Shown one piece after another: positions 8,552-16,532 of a DNA stretch of 64,000 bases. Position numbers and translations under genes: made by a program. How positions within the stretch are numbered: the stretch's first letter is position 1; each line of letters begins with the position of its first letter. This stretch comes from Ruegeria_C sp040830705 (GTDB lineage Bacteria > Pseudomonadota > Alphaproteobacteria > Rhodobacterales > Rhodobacteraceae). The notes beneath the pieces are model-generated. The model saw only the letters and a list, made by a program, of their open reading frames with translations, made no database searches and was not told the DNA's origin. Where the stretch lies: contig JBFOME010000011.1 of NCBI GenBank assembly GCA_040830705.1, positions 433,660 to 497,659 of the forward strand. The letters run 5' to 3'.

Positions 8552-9595
8552 TCAGGCAGACGATCTCAGCACCAGTTTGGCCGGAAAAAGATGTTCCGAT
8601 CTGCTTTCAAAATGTCCGCCGCTTTCGATCAATTCGAACAGCATCTCTATGACTTTGTTGGAAACCTGATCATAGTCGTGGGCCACAGTCGTCAATGAGG
8701 GGCAGGTGAAACGCGAAAACGGATGATCGTCATGTGCAGCCACACGCAAGGTGCAGTTTTCGCCGCGGCCGACCTGGATGCCACGCTCGAAACAGGCCGA
8801 CAGAAACCCAATCGCAAGCCGGTCGTTGCTGCACAGCACCGTATCGGTCCGAGCAGGCTTCTGATCCAGGAACCGCAGCCCTTCCTTGAAACCTATTTCC
8901 TCAAAACCCCAGCCATGCCCCTCCGCCTGGAAAATCTGAGGGTCAAATCCCAACCGGTCCATCATCGACACATAGGCCTTGCGGCGTTTGTTCGCGTTCG
9001 GGTTCGCCGGGTGGACCATCTCGAACAGAACCGGGGGATTTCCCGTCCGCGTCAGATACTCAACACTTTGGGAAACAAAGCTAAAATTGTCCGACCCAAC
9101 AAAGGCTTCGCCAATGTCTTCGAGGTTGCTGTCAAACAGAATCGTTGGCACGTCGCGACAGAACTTCTCGATGAATCCGCGATCTGATATGCGGCCTAAT
9201 GGCGCCAGCAACACACCCGCTGGCTTCATGGATCGCAAACTGTCCAAGATTTCGGTTTCCAGTTCCTTCTCGCCATGTGAACTGAACAGGATCGGAGAGA
9301 GGCCCGCCTCGATGCAGCGCAATTCGATTTTCCGGGCGATTTCGGCAAAGAACGGGTCCGCCAGATAAGGAACCACGATGCCGACATTTTTTGTCAGACG
9401 GCGGTTCTGGTTCACCGCATAGATGTTGGGGCGATACTCGTGCTCCTCCAGCGCGGCCTCGATCCGCGCCCGCGTCGAAGCCCGGACACTCGCAGGATCG
9501 TTGAAGTATTTCGACACGGTGGGGCGAGAGATCCCGCTCAACGCCGCAAACTCTTCCATATTCCGGATCTTGTTCCCGCTCATCCGCCCGCGCAT
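8552..9595 (-). CDS. LacI-family transcriptional regulator of the polyol operon
   Basis: A 347-aa regulator. The N-terminal helix-turn-helix (EEFAALSGISRPTVSKYFND) and hinge helix (RIEAALEEHEYRPN) are typical, although the motif carries SRPTVSKYFN instead of the common SxxTVSRVLN. A periplasmic-binding-protein-like sugar sensor domain follows (residues about 65-345). It is the first gene of the minus-strand polyol cluster and shares an operator style with the smoE promoter. ATGs at 9595 and 9583 are both possible starts; neither has an outstanding ribosome binding site. The effector is presumably a polyol. Confidence 0.88.
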   Translation of the reverse strand: MRGRMSGNKIRNMEEFAALSGISRPTVSKYFNDPASVRASTRARIEAALEEHEYRPNIYAVNQNRRLTKNVGIVVPYLADPFFAEIARKIELRCIEAGLSPILFSSHGEKELETEILDSLRSMKPAGVLLAPLGRISDRGFIEKFCRDVPTILFDSNLEDIGEAFVGSDNFSFVSQSVEYLTRTGNPPVLFEMVHPANPNANKRRKAYVSMMDRLGFDPQIFQAEGHGWGFEEIGFKEGLRFLDQKPARTDTVLCSNDRLAIGFLSACFERGIQVGRGENCTLRVAAHDDHPFSRFTCPSLTTVAHDYDQVSNKVIEMLFELIESGGHFESRSEHLFPAKLVLRSSA

Positions 9596-9659
9596 CCAAT
9601 TTATGTCTTCACCATGGGTAGATTAGACGACCCATTGCGTGTCGAACATATCGTAAAAA

Positions 9660-9673
9660 TTTTCGCGAGAAAA
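9660..9673. promoter_or_regulatory. possible second LacI-type operator upstream of the regulator gene
   Basis: TTTTCGCGAGAAAA matches the perfect palindrome at 8526 in 11 of 14 positions and lies 65 bases before the regulator start. It would allow autoregulation. It is an imperfect palindrome, so confidence is limited. Confidence 0.4.
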
Positions 9674-9759
9674 GTTTGTGGTGCTGGCGGCGCGTTCATC
9701 ATCGAAGACGCCGCGCCGACCTGTCATGCAGGGCCTCTGTGCGAAACGGGCCCCCGGGT

Positions 9760-10638
9760 TCAAAGCCCGTTATGCCATTCCCGGATGGCGGCGCCGATCT
9801 CCTCGGGGGAATCCTCCTGAATGAAATGGCTGCCCGCGACCGTCACTTCGGACAAGTTCGGCCAGGCCCGTACGAAGTCGCGGACGGGACCTGCAATCAA
9901 GGCGCCGGGCTCGGCGTTGACAAAGAGTTTCGGGATTGGTGACTGCGCCAACCACGCTGAATAGGCTGAAACGATCTCAACCACATCTGCGGGTTCGCCC
10001 GCGATCGGGATCTGCCGCGGCCATGTCAATGTCGGGCGGCGATCTTCACCTGGATTGGCAAAGGGGCGGCGGTATTCGGCCATCTCATCTTCGGTGAGAT
10101 CGCGCAGGATCGAGCCGGGCAGGATCGCCTCGACAAAAAGGTTCTTTTCCAGAACCATCTCGTCGCCCGCGGGCGAACGCAGGGCCTGAAAGATATCGCG
10201 GGCATCAGCCGGAAAGCTGTCCCAACCCGGCACTGGCGCAACGATGGCCTCCATGAAGGCGATACCCTTGACCGCTTCCGCGTGCGTGTGGGCCCAATGA
10301 AAGCCCAGCCCCGAGCCCCAGTCATGCAGCACAAGCGTAACGTTTTCCTGCACCCCAAGCTGCTCCAGCAGGGCGAACAGATATTTGCGGTGCTCCACAT
10401 AAGTGTAGCGATCAGGGCCGCTGTCATCGAGCTTGTCAGAATCGCCCATCCCGATCAGATCGGGCGCGATCAACCGGCCCTTGCCCGACAAATGCGGCAT
10501 GATGTTGCGCCACAGGTAGGATGAGGTGGGGTTGCCATGCAAGAACACAATCGGATCGCCCTCGCCCTCTTCTATATAGGCCATCCGCTTGCCGTGCACG
10601 GTCAAGAATTTCTTTTTGTCGCGAAAACCCGTAGTCAT
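9760..10638 (-). CDS. haloalkane dehalogenase, LinB-like
   Basis: A 292-aa alpha/beta hydrolase that replaces a carbon-bound halide with hydroxyl. It carries the complete HLD-II active site: nucleophile D106 in HDWGS, halide-holding N36 (HGNPTSSYLWR) and W107, acid E130 (FMEAIVAP) and base H271 (GSHFIQEDSP). Long stretches such as RRPTLTWPRQIPIAG and PKLFVNAEPGAL are shared with the lindane-pathway enzyme LinB. There is no signal peptide, so it is cytoplasmic. It is transcribed divergently from a TetR gene across a palindromic operator, so it is probably induced by a small effector. The natural substrate is unknown; marine brominated alkanes are a guess. Confidence 0.92.
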   Translation of the reverse strand: MTTGFRDKKKFLTVHGKRMAYIEEGEGDPIVFLHGNPTSSYLWRNIMPHLSGKGRLIAPDLIGMGDSDKLDDSGPDRYTYVEHRKYLFALLEQLGVQENVTLVLHDWGSGLGFHWAHTHAEAVKGIAFMEAIVAPVPGWDSFPADARDIFQALRSPAGDEMVLEKNLFVEAILPGSILRDLTEDEMAEYRRPFANPGEDRRPTLTWPRQIPIAGEPADVVEIVSAYSAWLAQSPIPKLFVNAEPGALIAGPVRDFVRAWPNLSEVTVAGSHFIQEDSPEEIGAAIREWHNGL

Positions 10639-10680
10639 GATACGCTCCTCGGCCCTTGCATATGAGTCGAGGGAAAGTTA

Positions 10681-10698
10681 TTGGAACGATCATTCCAA
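10681..10698. promoter_or_regulatory. TetR-type operator between dehalogenase and its regulator
   Basis: TTGGAACGATCATTCCAA is an inverted repeat with 6-bp arms (TTGGAA/TTCCAA) and a nearly symmetric centre; only positions 7 and 12 break it. It lies 43 bases before the dehalogenase start and 14 before the TetR start, where a repressor could control both divergent promoters. Confidence 0.8.
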
Positions 10699-10711
10699 AA
10701 CAAGGAAAAAC

Positions 10712-11320
10712 ATGCCGAGGACCAGATCACAATCGCGCGCAACGCTTGTGGACAGCGCCATGAAAGCCTTTTGGCGCATCGGCTATCATGCGGTTTCCAT
10801 AGGCGATCTGGTGCGCGAAACCGGGGTGAGCCGGGGCGGGATTTACAGCGATTTCTCCGGCAAGCAGGAGCTGTTTCACGCCTGCCTGGATCGCTATCAA
10901 GACAGCGTGGTAACGCCCGTCTTTGCCCCGGTCGAGGCGGACGGCACCGGGATCGACGGCATACGGGGCTATTTGGACAATCTGATCACTGGTTTTGAGG
11001 CGACAGAGGGCTTTGGTATCGGCTGCCTCGTCGGCAACACGCTCACCCAGATCGACCCGAGCGAAGACGCCACGCGCAAGAAGTTGGAGGATCATTGCAC
11101 GCGCTTGTTCAACGGGTTTCGCAAGGCACTTGCCCATGACAACCAAGCAAACCGGGTGTTGAGCGACACCGAGCTTGATGATCTGGCGCGATTCACGATG
11201 ATCTCGGTGCAGGGGCTCTGGTCCTATTCGCGGCTGACCGATGACGCCGCGACCTTGCGCCGCTACGCCGACACGCTGATTGCCACGCTTGAGCAGCGTC
11301 TGCGCGGCTTGCCCACATGA
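10712..11320 (+). CDS. TetR/AcrR-family regulator
   Basis: A 202-aa repressor. The N-terminal TetR helix-turn-helix runs from about residue 8 to 55 (ATLVDSAMKAFWRIGYHAVS, then DLVRETGVSRGGIYSDFSGK), followed by a helical ligand domain. The ATG at 10712 is preceded by AAGGA 9 bases upstream. The frame is open further 5', but that part lies across the operator and is not TetR-like. Divergent from the haloalkane dehalogenase and overlapping the exonuclease gene downstream (ATGA at 11317-11320). Probable control target: the dehalogenase and itself. Confidence 0.88.
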   Translation: MPRTRSQSRATLVDSAMKAFWRIGYHAVSIGDLVRETGVSRGGIYSDFSGKQELFHACLDRYQDSVVTPVFAPVEADGTGIDGIRGYLDNLITGFEATEGFGIGCLVGNTLTQIDPSEDATRKKLEDHCTRLFNGFRKALAHDNQANRVLSDTELDDLARFTMISVQGLWSYSRLTDDAATLRRYADTLIATLEQRLRGLPT

Positions 11321-11901
11321 CCGCCGCCTTTCCCGATGGCGATTTCCGGTTCATCGCGCTGGATGTGGAAACCGCCTGCGGTGACAATGCCAGCATCTGC
11401 CAGATCGGGCTGGCCTTTGTAGGGGCAGATCGCAGCATTCAGACCTGGTCCACGCTGGTCGATCCTCAGATGCCCTTTGCGCCGTTCAATGTCGACTTGC
11501 ACGGGATCGGGCCCGAGACGGTGCGGAACGCCCCGACATTTGCGCAACTCTGGCCCGGTCTGCATCCCGTGCTTGCGGGTCACCCGCTGGTGCAGCACAG
11601 CCGCTTTGACGAGTATGCCATCGCCGCCGCCTGCCGGTGCAACGGGCTACCGCGCCCGCGGCTGGCGTGGAATAACAGTGTTACCATCGCACGCGCGGCC
11701 TGGCCCGAGTTTAAGGGCAAAGGCGGCCACGGGCTGGGGCACCTCAAAACCGTGCTGAAGCTCGACTTCAAACACCATGATGCAGAGGAGGACGCGCGCG
11801 CGGCAGCCCAAGTTGTCCTGCTTGCGGAGGAACGGCTTGGCCCGGCAGCAGAACCGACGGCCCCACTTCTTGCGCCCTTCCAGTTGTCGCTGCCGCTCTG
11901 A
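11317..11901 (+). CDS. DnaQ-like 3'-5' exonuclease (DEDDh)
   Basis: A 194-aa stand-alone exonuclease domain. Motif I is D16-V-E18, motif II D98 lies in HSRFD, and motif III is H154-x4-D159 (HHDAEED), so all five metal/catalytic residues of the DEDDh class are present. It lacks a polymerase or UvrC partner domain. It is coupled to the TetR gene by a 4-base overlap. The nucleic acid substrate is not indicated by sequence. Confidence 0.85.
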   Translation: MTAAFPDGDFRFIALDVETACGDNASICQIGLAFVGADRSIQTWSTLVDPQMPFAPFNVDLHGIGPETVRNAPTFAQLWPGLHPVLAGHPLVQHSRFDEYAIAAACRCNGLPRPRLAWNNSVTIARAAWPEFKGKGGHGLGHLKTVLKLDFKHHDAEEDARAAAQVVLLAEERLGPAAEPTAPLLAPFQLSLPL

Positions 11902-11925
11902 CCGATCAGATCAGAAGCGCGATGA

Positions 11926-12942
11926 TCAGTTGCCCCCGCGCTCTTTCTTCAGGGTGAACTGCACTAAGTTATACAGGTCTTCCGCAGGCAGACCCTGCGC
12001 CGACATGTCTGCAATCCACTGCTCGCGAATAGGATCGGCAGCCTTGGCCCGGAATTCGGTCAGCACCTCGTCGGGGATCGTCACCTTGGTCACGCCCTTC
12101 TCGTCCAGAACGCTGTCCCATTGTTCAAGCAGTTGGCCGTAATTCCGCAGGTAGTGTGCAATCGCGTCGTCAATCGAACTGGTCAACGCAGCGCGGTGCT
12201 CCGGCGGCAGCGCCTCATAGGCAGCGATGTTCACGACCACCGGGCAATTCACCGTGCCGGGATTCAGGTTCGCAGTCCACCAATCGGCCTCGTTGATTGT
12301 GCCGAAGCTTAGATGTGCGTGCTGAGCGAAGGCAACCGTATCGACGACACCTGACTGCATGGCGCCATAGGCCTCAGTCGCGGGAACCGAGGTGGGGACC
12401 CCGCCAACCGCCTCGAACGCCTGCCCGAGACCGCCGGTGGCGCGCACCCGCATCCCGTCGAAATCCGCCAATTCGTCACGCGGCTCGCCGGTGCCCACGA
12501 TGTTGTACTGCGGCATGGGCGAGGTCATGATGATCCGCGCGTTCCACTGCGCCATCTCATCCTTGACCGCCGGGTGGTCATAGATTGCGTGACTGACTGC
12601 CACTTCTTCCTCCAGCGTATTAACCCCGAGGAATGGCAACTCCAGCACCGTGATCGCTCGGTTCTTGTCACGGTGATAACCCGCACAGAACTGCGCCATC
12701 TCGAAGGCACCGATCTCGATCCCGTCGAGGTTTTCGCGTGGTTTCGACAATCCGCCATAACTGACATTGATGGTAAACGCGCCGTCGGTCTTTTCGCTGA
12801 CCAATTCGGCCAGTTTTTCCACATGTTCGGTAAAGGCGCGCCGCTTGCCCCAGACCGAGGCGTTCCATTCGGTTGCAGCGGCTTCACCGCCAAGGGCAAT
12901 GCTCAGCGCCGCGCAGGCGGCGGCGGTCAGACAGGTCTTCAT
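11926..12942 (-). CDS. TRAP transporter substrate-binding protein (DctP family)
   Basis: A 338-aa periplasmic binding protein with a signal peptide (MKTCLTAAACAALSIALGGE, cleavage near AAA-T). The DctP fold shows the conserved Arg that clamps a carboxylate in DGMRVRATGGLGQAFEAVGG, and the GVVDTVAF segment. The start at 12942 has GGGAGGAAA about 8 bases upstream. TRAP systems normally have DctQ and DctM membrane genes alongside; none lies within this window on either side, so this is an orphan or works with a distant permease. Ligand unknown, probably an organic acid. Confidence 0.88.
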   Translation of the reverse strand: MKTCLTAAACAALSIALGGEAAATEWNASVWGKRRAFTEHVEKLAELVSEKTDGAFTINVSYGGLSKPRENLDGIEIGAFEMAQFCAGYHRDKNRAITVLELPFLGVNTLEEEVAVSHAIYDHPAVKDEMAQWNARIIMTSPMPQYNIVGTGEPRDELADFDGMRVRATGGLGQAFEAVGGVPTSVPATEAYGAMQSGVVDTVAFAQHAHLSFGTINEADWWTANLNPGTVNCPVVVNIAAYEALPPEHRAALTSSIDDAIAHYLRNYGQLLEQWDSVLDEKGVTKVTIPDEVLTEFRAKAADPIREQWIADMSAQGLPAEDLYNLVQFTLKKERGGN

Positions 12943-13410
12943 GGCTTTCCTCCCGGTCGGTCCGCTGTGATTGCGGACGGCGTTTTGCATCACAGGTTAG
13001 GGCAGCAGGTGCATGCTGCCAAGGGATAGGCCCAAGCGACTCGGCGCAGTGCCGGATTCGTCGAGACGCTCGTGTGACCCGCAATAAATCTGAGTGATTT
13101 CGCTCGTATCTCACCCGATCTTGCGAGAATCACGGCGCTGCTCATGCGGCCCGCCGCTTATGACCTGTATGGATTTTGACAGCAATTTTCTTATAAATTA
13201 GGCTGGGTTGCGCTAACAAAACACAACATCTTTACAAAAATTATCCCCATGTAGAAAAATATTTACAGATAAATCCTTAAGTTTCATGAGTTTATTTTAA
13301 TATTTTCAAATTTGCTTATACTTTCAGCAAGCACGGAACATGATCGACAATACCCTGCATATTGGGTGAAAAATGCGATCAACGAAAACAGTCATTGGGA
13401 GGAGCCTCAG
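12943..13410. promoter_or_regulatory. AT-rich divergent regulatory region between dctP-like gene and acsA
   Basis: This 468-base gap has no convincing gene. Bases 13201-13320 contain only 33 G/C in 120 (about 28%), far below the flanking genes. Candidate elements for acsA are TTGACA at 13176-13181 followed after 17 bases by a weak TAGGCT, and a TATACT at 13317-13322 about 90 bases before the acsA start. The acsA ribosome binding site GGGAGGAG is at 13397-13404. I did not find a clear regulator palindrome. Confidence 0.55.
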
Positions 13411-15375
13411 ATGACGACCGATACGCTGACCGAAGCGCAGACCTATGCGCCATCGACTGAAACAGTTTCGAACGCCCATGTGGATGCGGCAAAATACGAC
13501 CAGATGTATGCGGCTTCGATCACCGATCCCGAAGCATTCTGGGGCGAGCAGGCCAAGCGGATCGACTGGATCAAGCCTTTCACGCAGGTGAAAGATGTCA
13601 GCTACGATTTCGGCAACGTGAATATCAACTGGTTCGCGGATGGCACGCTGAATGTCTCTGCCAATTGCGTTGACCGCCATCTGGCCACCCGTGGCGATCA
13701 GACCGCGATCATCTGGGAACCGGACGATCCCAATGAACCGGCCCAGCACATCACCTACAAGCAGTTGCACAGCGGCGTCTGCAAGATGGCCAATGTATTG
13801 GGCGAGTTGGGCGTACGCAAAGGCGACCGGGTGGTGATCTATCTGCCGATGATCCCCGAGGCCGCCTACGCCATGCTGGCCTGCGCCCGGATCGGCGCGA
13901 TCCACTCCATCGTCTTTGCGGGCTTTTCGCCCGATGCGCTGTCGGCCCGGGTCAATGGCTGCGACGCAAAGGTACTGATCACGGCGGATGAGGCCCCGCG
14001 CGGCGGGCGCAAGACGCCGCTGAAATCCAATGCCGATGCGGCCCTGCTGCATTGCAAGGACACGGTCAAATGCCTTGTCGTCAAGCGCACGGGCGGCCAG
14101 ACCACCTGGGTTGACGGGCGCGACTTCGACTATAACGAGATGGCGCTGGAGGCGAGCGACACCTGCGCGCCCGCCGAGATGAATGCCGAAGATCCGCTGT
14201 TCATTCTCTATACCTCCGGTTCAACCGGCCAGCCCAAGGGCGTGGTGCATACCACCGGCGGCTATCTGGTCTATGCCGCGCTGACCCATGAGATCACCTT
14301 CGATTATCACGATGGCGACATCTACTGGTGCACGGCGGACGTGGGCTGGGTCACCGGGCACAGCTATATCGTCTATGGCCCGCTGGCCAACGGCGCGACC
14401 ACGCTGATGTTCGAAGGCGTGCCGACCTACCCGGATGCCAGCCGCTTCTGGCAGGTCTGCGAAAAGCATAAGGTGAACCAGTTCTACACCGCCCCCACCG
14501 CGATCCGCGCGCTGATGGGTCAGGGCAACGAATTTGTCGAGAACTGCGACCTGAGCGACCTGAAAGTGCTGGGCACCGTGGGGGAACCGATCAACCCCGA
14601 GGCCTGGACCTGGTACAATGACGTGGTCGGCAAGGGCAATTGCCCCATCGTCGACACCTGGTGGCAGACCGAGACTGGCGGCCACATGATGACCCCCCTG
14701 CCCGGCGCTCACGCGACCAAGCCCGGATCGGCCATGAAGCCCTTCTTTGGCGTCGAGCCTGTGGTCCTCGACCCGCAATCTGGTGTAGAGATCACCGGCA
14801 ACGGGGTCGAGGGCGTGCTGTGTATCAAGGACAGCTGGCCTGGCCAGATGCGCACCGTCTGGGGTGATCATGAGCGGTTCGAGAAGACCTATTTCTCGGA
14901 TTACAAAGGCTACTATTTCACCGGCGATGGCTGCCGTCGCGACGAGGATGGCGATTACTGGATCACCGGCCGCGTCGATGACGTGATCAACGTCTCGGGC
15001 CACCGCATGGGCACCGCCGAGGTTGAGAGCGCGCTGGTGGCACACCCGGCCGTGGCGGAATCTGCTGTCGTCGGTTACCCGCACGACATCAAAGGTCAGG
15101 GCATCTATTGCTATGTCACCCTGATGAACGATCGCGAGCCTTCTGAGGAGCTGCGCAAGGAGCTGCGCACATGGGTGCGGACCGAGATTGGCCCGATTGC
15201 GAGCCCCGATGTCATCCAATGGGCCCCTGGCCTGCCCAAGACCCGCTCCGGCAAGATTATGCGCCGCATCTTGCGCAAGATCGCCGAGAATGACTTTGGC
15301 TCGCTCGGAGATACTTCGACACTGGCCGATCCGTCAGTTGTCGAGGACCTGATCGAAAATCGGGCGGTGAAGTGA
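13411..15375 (+). CDS. acsA: acetyl-CoA synthetase (AMP-forming)
   Basis: A 654-aa enzyme that activates acetate to acetyl-CoA via acetyl-AMP, releasing AMP and pyrophosphate. The ANL signature is YTSGSTGQPKG, the A4/A5 region carries DTWWQTETGG, and the hinge/adenylate site shows YYFTGDGCRRDEDGDYWITG. The catalytic lysine sits in TRSGKIMRR, the site acetylated in bacterial Acs. Length is standard. The ATG at 13411 follows GGGAGGAG by 6 bases. It heads a plus-strand acetate module and overlaps adk in a TGATG junction. Confidence 0.96.
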   Translation: MTTDTLTEAQTYAPSTETVSNAHVDAAKYDQMYAASITDPEAFWGEQAKRIDWIKPFTQVKDVSYDFGNVNINWFADGTLNVSANCVDRHLATRGDQTAIIWEPDDPNEPAQHITYKQLHSGVCKMANVLGELGVRKGDRVVIYLPMIPEAAYAMLACARIGAIHSIVFAGFSPDALSARVNGCDAKVLITADEAPRGGRKTPLKSNADAALLHCKDTVKCLVVKRTGGQTTWVDGRDFDYNEMALEASDTCAPAEMNAEDPLFILYTSGSTGQPKGVVHTTGGYLVYAALTHEITFDYHDGDIYWCTADVGWVTGHSYIVYGPLANGATTLMFEGVPTYPDASRFWQVCEKHKVNQFYTAPTAIRALMGQGNEFVENCDLSDLKVLGTVGEPINPEAWTWYNDVVGKGNCPIVDTWWQTETGGHMMTPLPGAHATKPGSAMKPFFGVEPVVLDPQSGVEITGNGVEGVLCIKDSWPGQMRTVWGDHERFEKTYFSDYKGYYFTGDGCRRDEDGDYWITGRVDDVINVSGHRMGTAEVESALVAHPAVAESAVVGYPHDIKGQGIYCYVTLMNDREPSEELRKELRTWVRTEIGPIASPDVIQWAPGLPKTRSGKIMRRILRKIAENDFGSLGDTSTLADPSVVEDLIENRAVK

Positions 15376-16058
15376 TGGAAATGGACGTTCTCACCACCCC
15401 CGCCGTGCTGATCCTGCTCGGGCCTCCGGGCGCGGGCAAAGGCACCCAGGCCCGCAAGCTGGGAGAGCAGTTTGGTCTGGTGCAACTCTCGACCGGTGAT
15501 CTGCTGCGCGCTGCGGTCGCCGCAGGCACCGAGGCCGGCAAACAGGCCAAGGCGGTGATGGAGGCGGGCGATCTGGTCAGCGACGAGATCGTCATCGCCA
15601 TCCTGCGCGACCGGCTGGCCGAGCCAGACTGTGCAAAAGGCATCATCCTCGACGGGTTTCCGCGCACTGACGCGCAGGCCAGGGCGCTCGATACTTTGCT
15701 GGCGGAAAACAACCAGAAGGTCAGCGCCGCCATCAGTCTTGAGGTCAATGATGACGCGATGGTGACCCGTATCTCGGGCCGCTACACCTGCGCCAATTGT
15801 GGCGAAGGCTATCACGACACGTTCAAGACGCCGCAAAGTGACGGCATCTGCGACAATTGCGGCGGCACCGAATTCAAGCGCCGCGCCGATGACAACGCCG
15901 AAACCGTTGCCAGCCGCTTGCGTGCCTATCACGCCCAGACCGCCCCGCTGATCGCCTATTACGAAAACCAGGACGTTCTGGAGAGAATAAACGCCATGGG
16001 CGAGATCGACGAGATCGCCCGCGGCCTTGCCACCATCGTCAAGGGGGCGATGCGCTAG
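15375..16058 (+). CDS. adk: adenylate kinase with zinc-finger lid
   Basis: A 227-aa long-form adenylate kinase converting AMP plus ATP to two ADP. The P-loop is GPPGAGKGTQ, the AMP site is STGDLLRAAV, and the DGFPRT motif is intact. The lid contains four cysteines as CANC and CDNC, typical of zinc-binding Adk. The gene starts inside the acsA stop (TGATG at 15373-15377), so the AMP produced by AcsA can be recycled by a co-translated enzyme. Adk is more often found in ribosomal-protein clusters, so this may be a second copy. ATG 15381 is an alternative start. Confidence 0.94.
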   Translation: MEMDVLTTPAVLILLGPPGAGKGTQARKLGEQFGLVQLSTGDLLRAAVAAGTEAGKQAKAVMEAGDLVSDEIVIAILRDRLAEPDCAKGIILDGFPRTDAQARALDTLLAENNQKVSAAISLEVNDDAMVTRISGRYTCANCGEGYHDTFKTPQSDGICDNCGGTEFKRRADDNAETVASRLRAYHAQTAPLIAYYENQDVLERINAMGEIDEIARGLATIVKGAMR

Positions 16059-16233
16059 GCAAGAAGACCGGGGCCGGGTAACACCCCGCCCCACCCCCTG
16101 ATGAAAGACCCGGACTGACCGCTTTGGCGGACCGGTGAAGTCATGCCTGATGCTCGTAAGACGGCGCAGGCAAACGGAGGAGATTTGTCCGATCGCCGGG
16201 CAAACAAAGAAAGGAAGCAAGGAGGAACCCGCG

Positions 16234-16518
16234 ATGGCGGATCAATCATCAAACTCCGCGCAGGCTGCAGAAGCCGATAAGGGCTATTGGCAGGCCAACC
16301 TGCGCCTCATTTACATCAGCCTCGCGATCTGGGCGCTGGTGTCGTTTGGATTCGGCATTTTGCTGCGTCCGCTGCTTTCGGGAATTCCCGTCGGCGGTAC
16401 CGATCTGGGCTTTTGGTTCGCTCAGCAGGGATCGATTCTGGTCTTTCTCGTGCTGATCTTCAACTACGCCTGGCGCATGAACAAGCTAGACGCCGAATAC
16501 GGCGTGGATGAAGAATAA
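16234..16518 (+). CDS. DUF4212 small subunit of sodium/solute symporter
   Basis: A 94-aa protein with two hydrophobic spans (residues about 26-48 and 60-80), the size and layout of DUF4212 proteins always found before an SSS symporter. The YW/LRLIYISLAIWALVSFGFG stretch is characteristic. The ATG at 16234 has GGAGGAA 8 bases upstream; the longer open frame to 16135 has no such site. It lies 14 bases before the large subunit and very likely forms a two-part acetate/organic acid importer with it. Confidence 0.88.
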   Translation: MADQSSNSAQAAEADKGYWQANLRLIYISLAIWALVSFGFGILLRPLLSGIPVGGTDLGFWFAQQGSILVFLVLIFNYAWRMNKLDAEYGVDEE

Positions 16519-16532
16519 GGGAGAGCGGGAAA

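Noticed and set aside
15111..16220. A 369-codon minus-strand frame opposite acsA/adk
   Set aside because: It spans two clear plus-strand genes and has no start signal or domain.
16059..16233. G/C-rich hairpin-like sequence after adk as a terminator
   Set aside because: The arms do not pair cleanly and there is no U-tract, so I did not annotate it.
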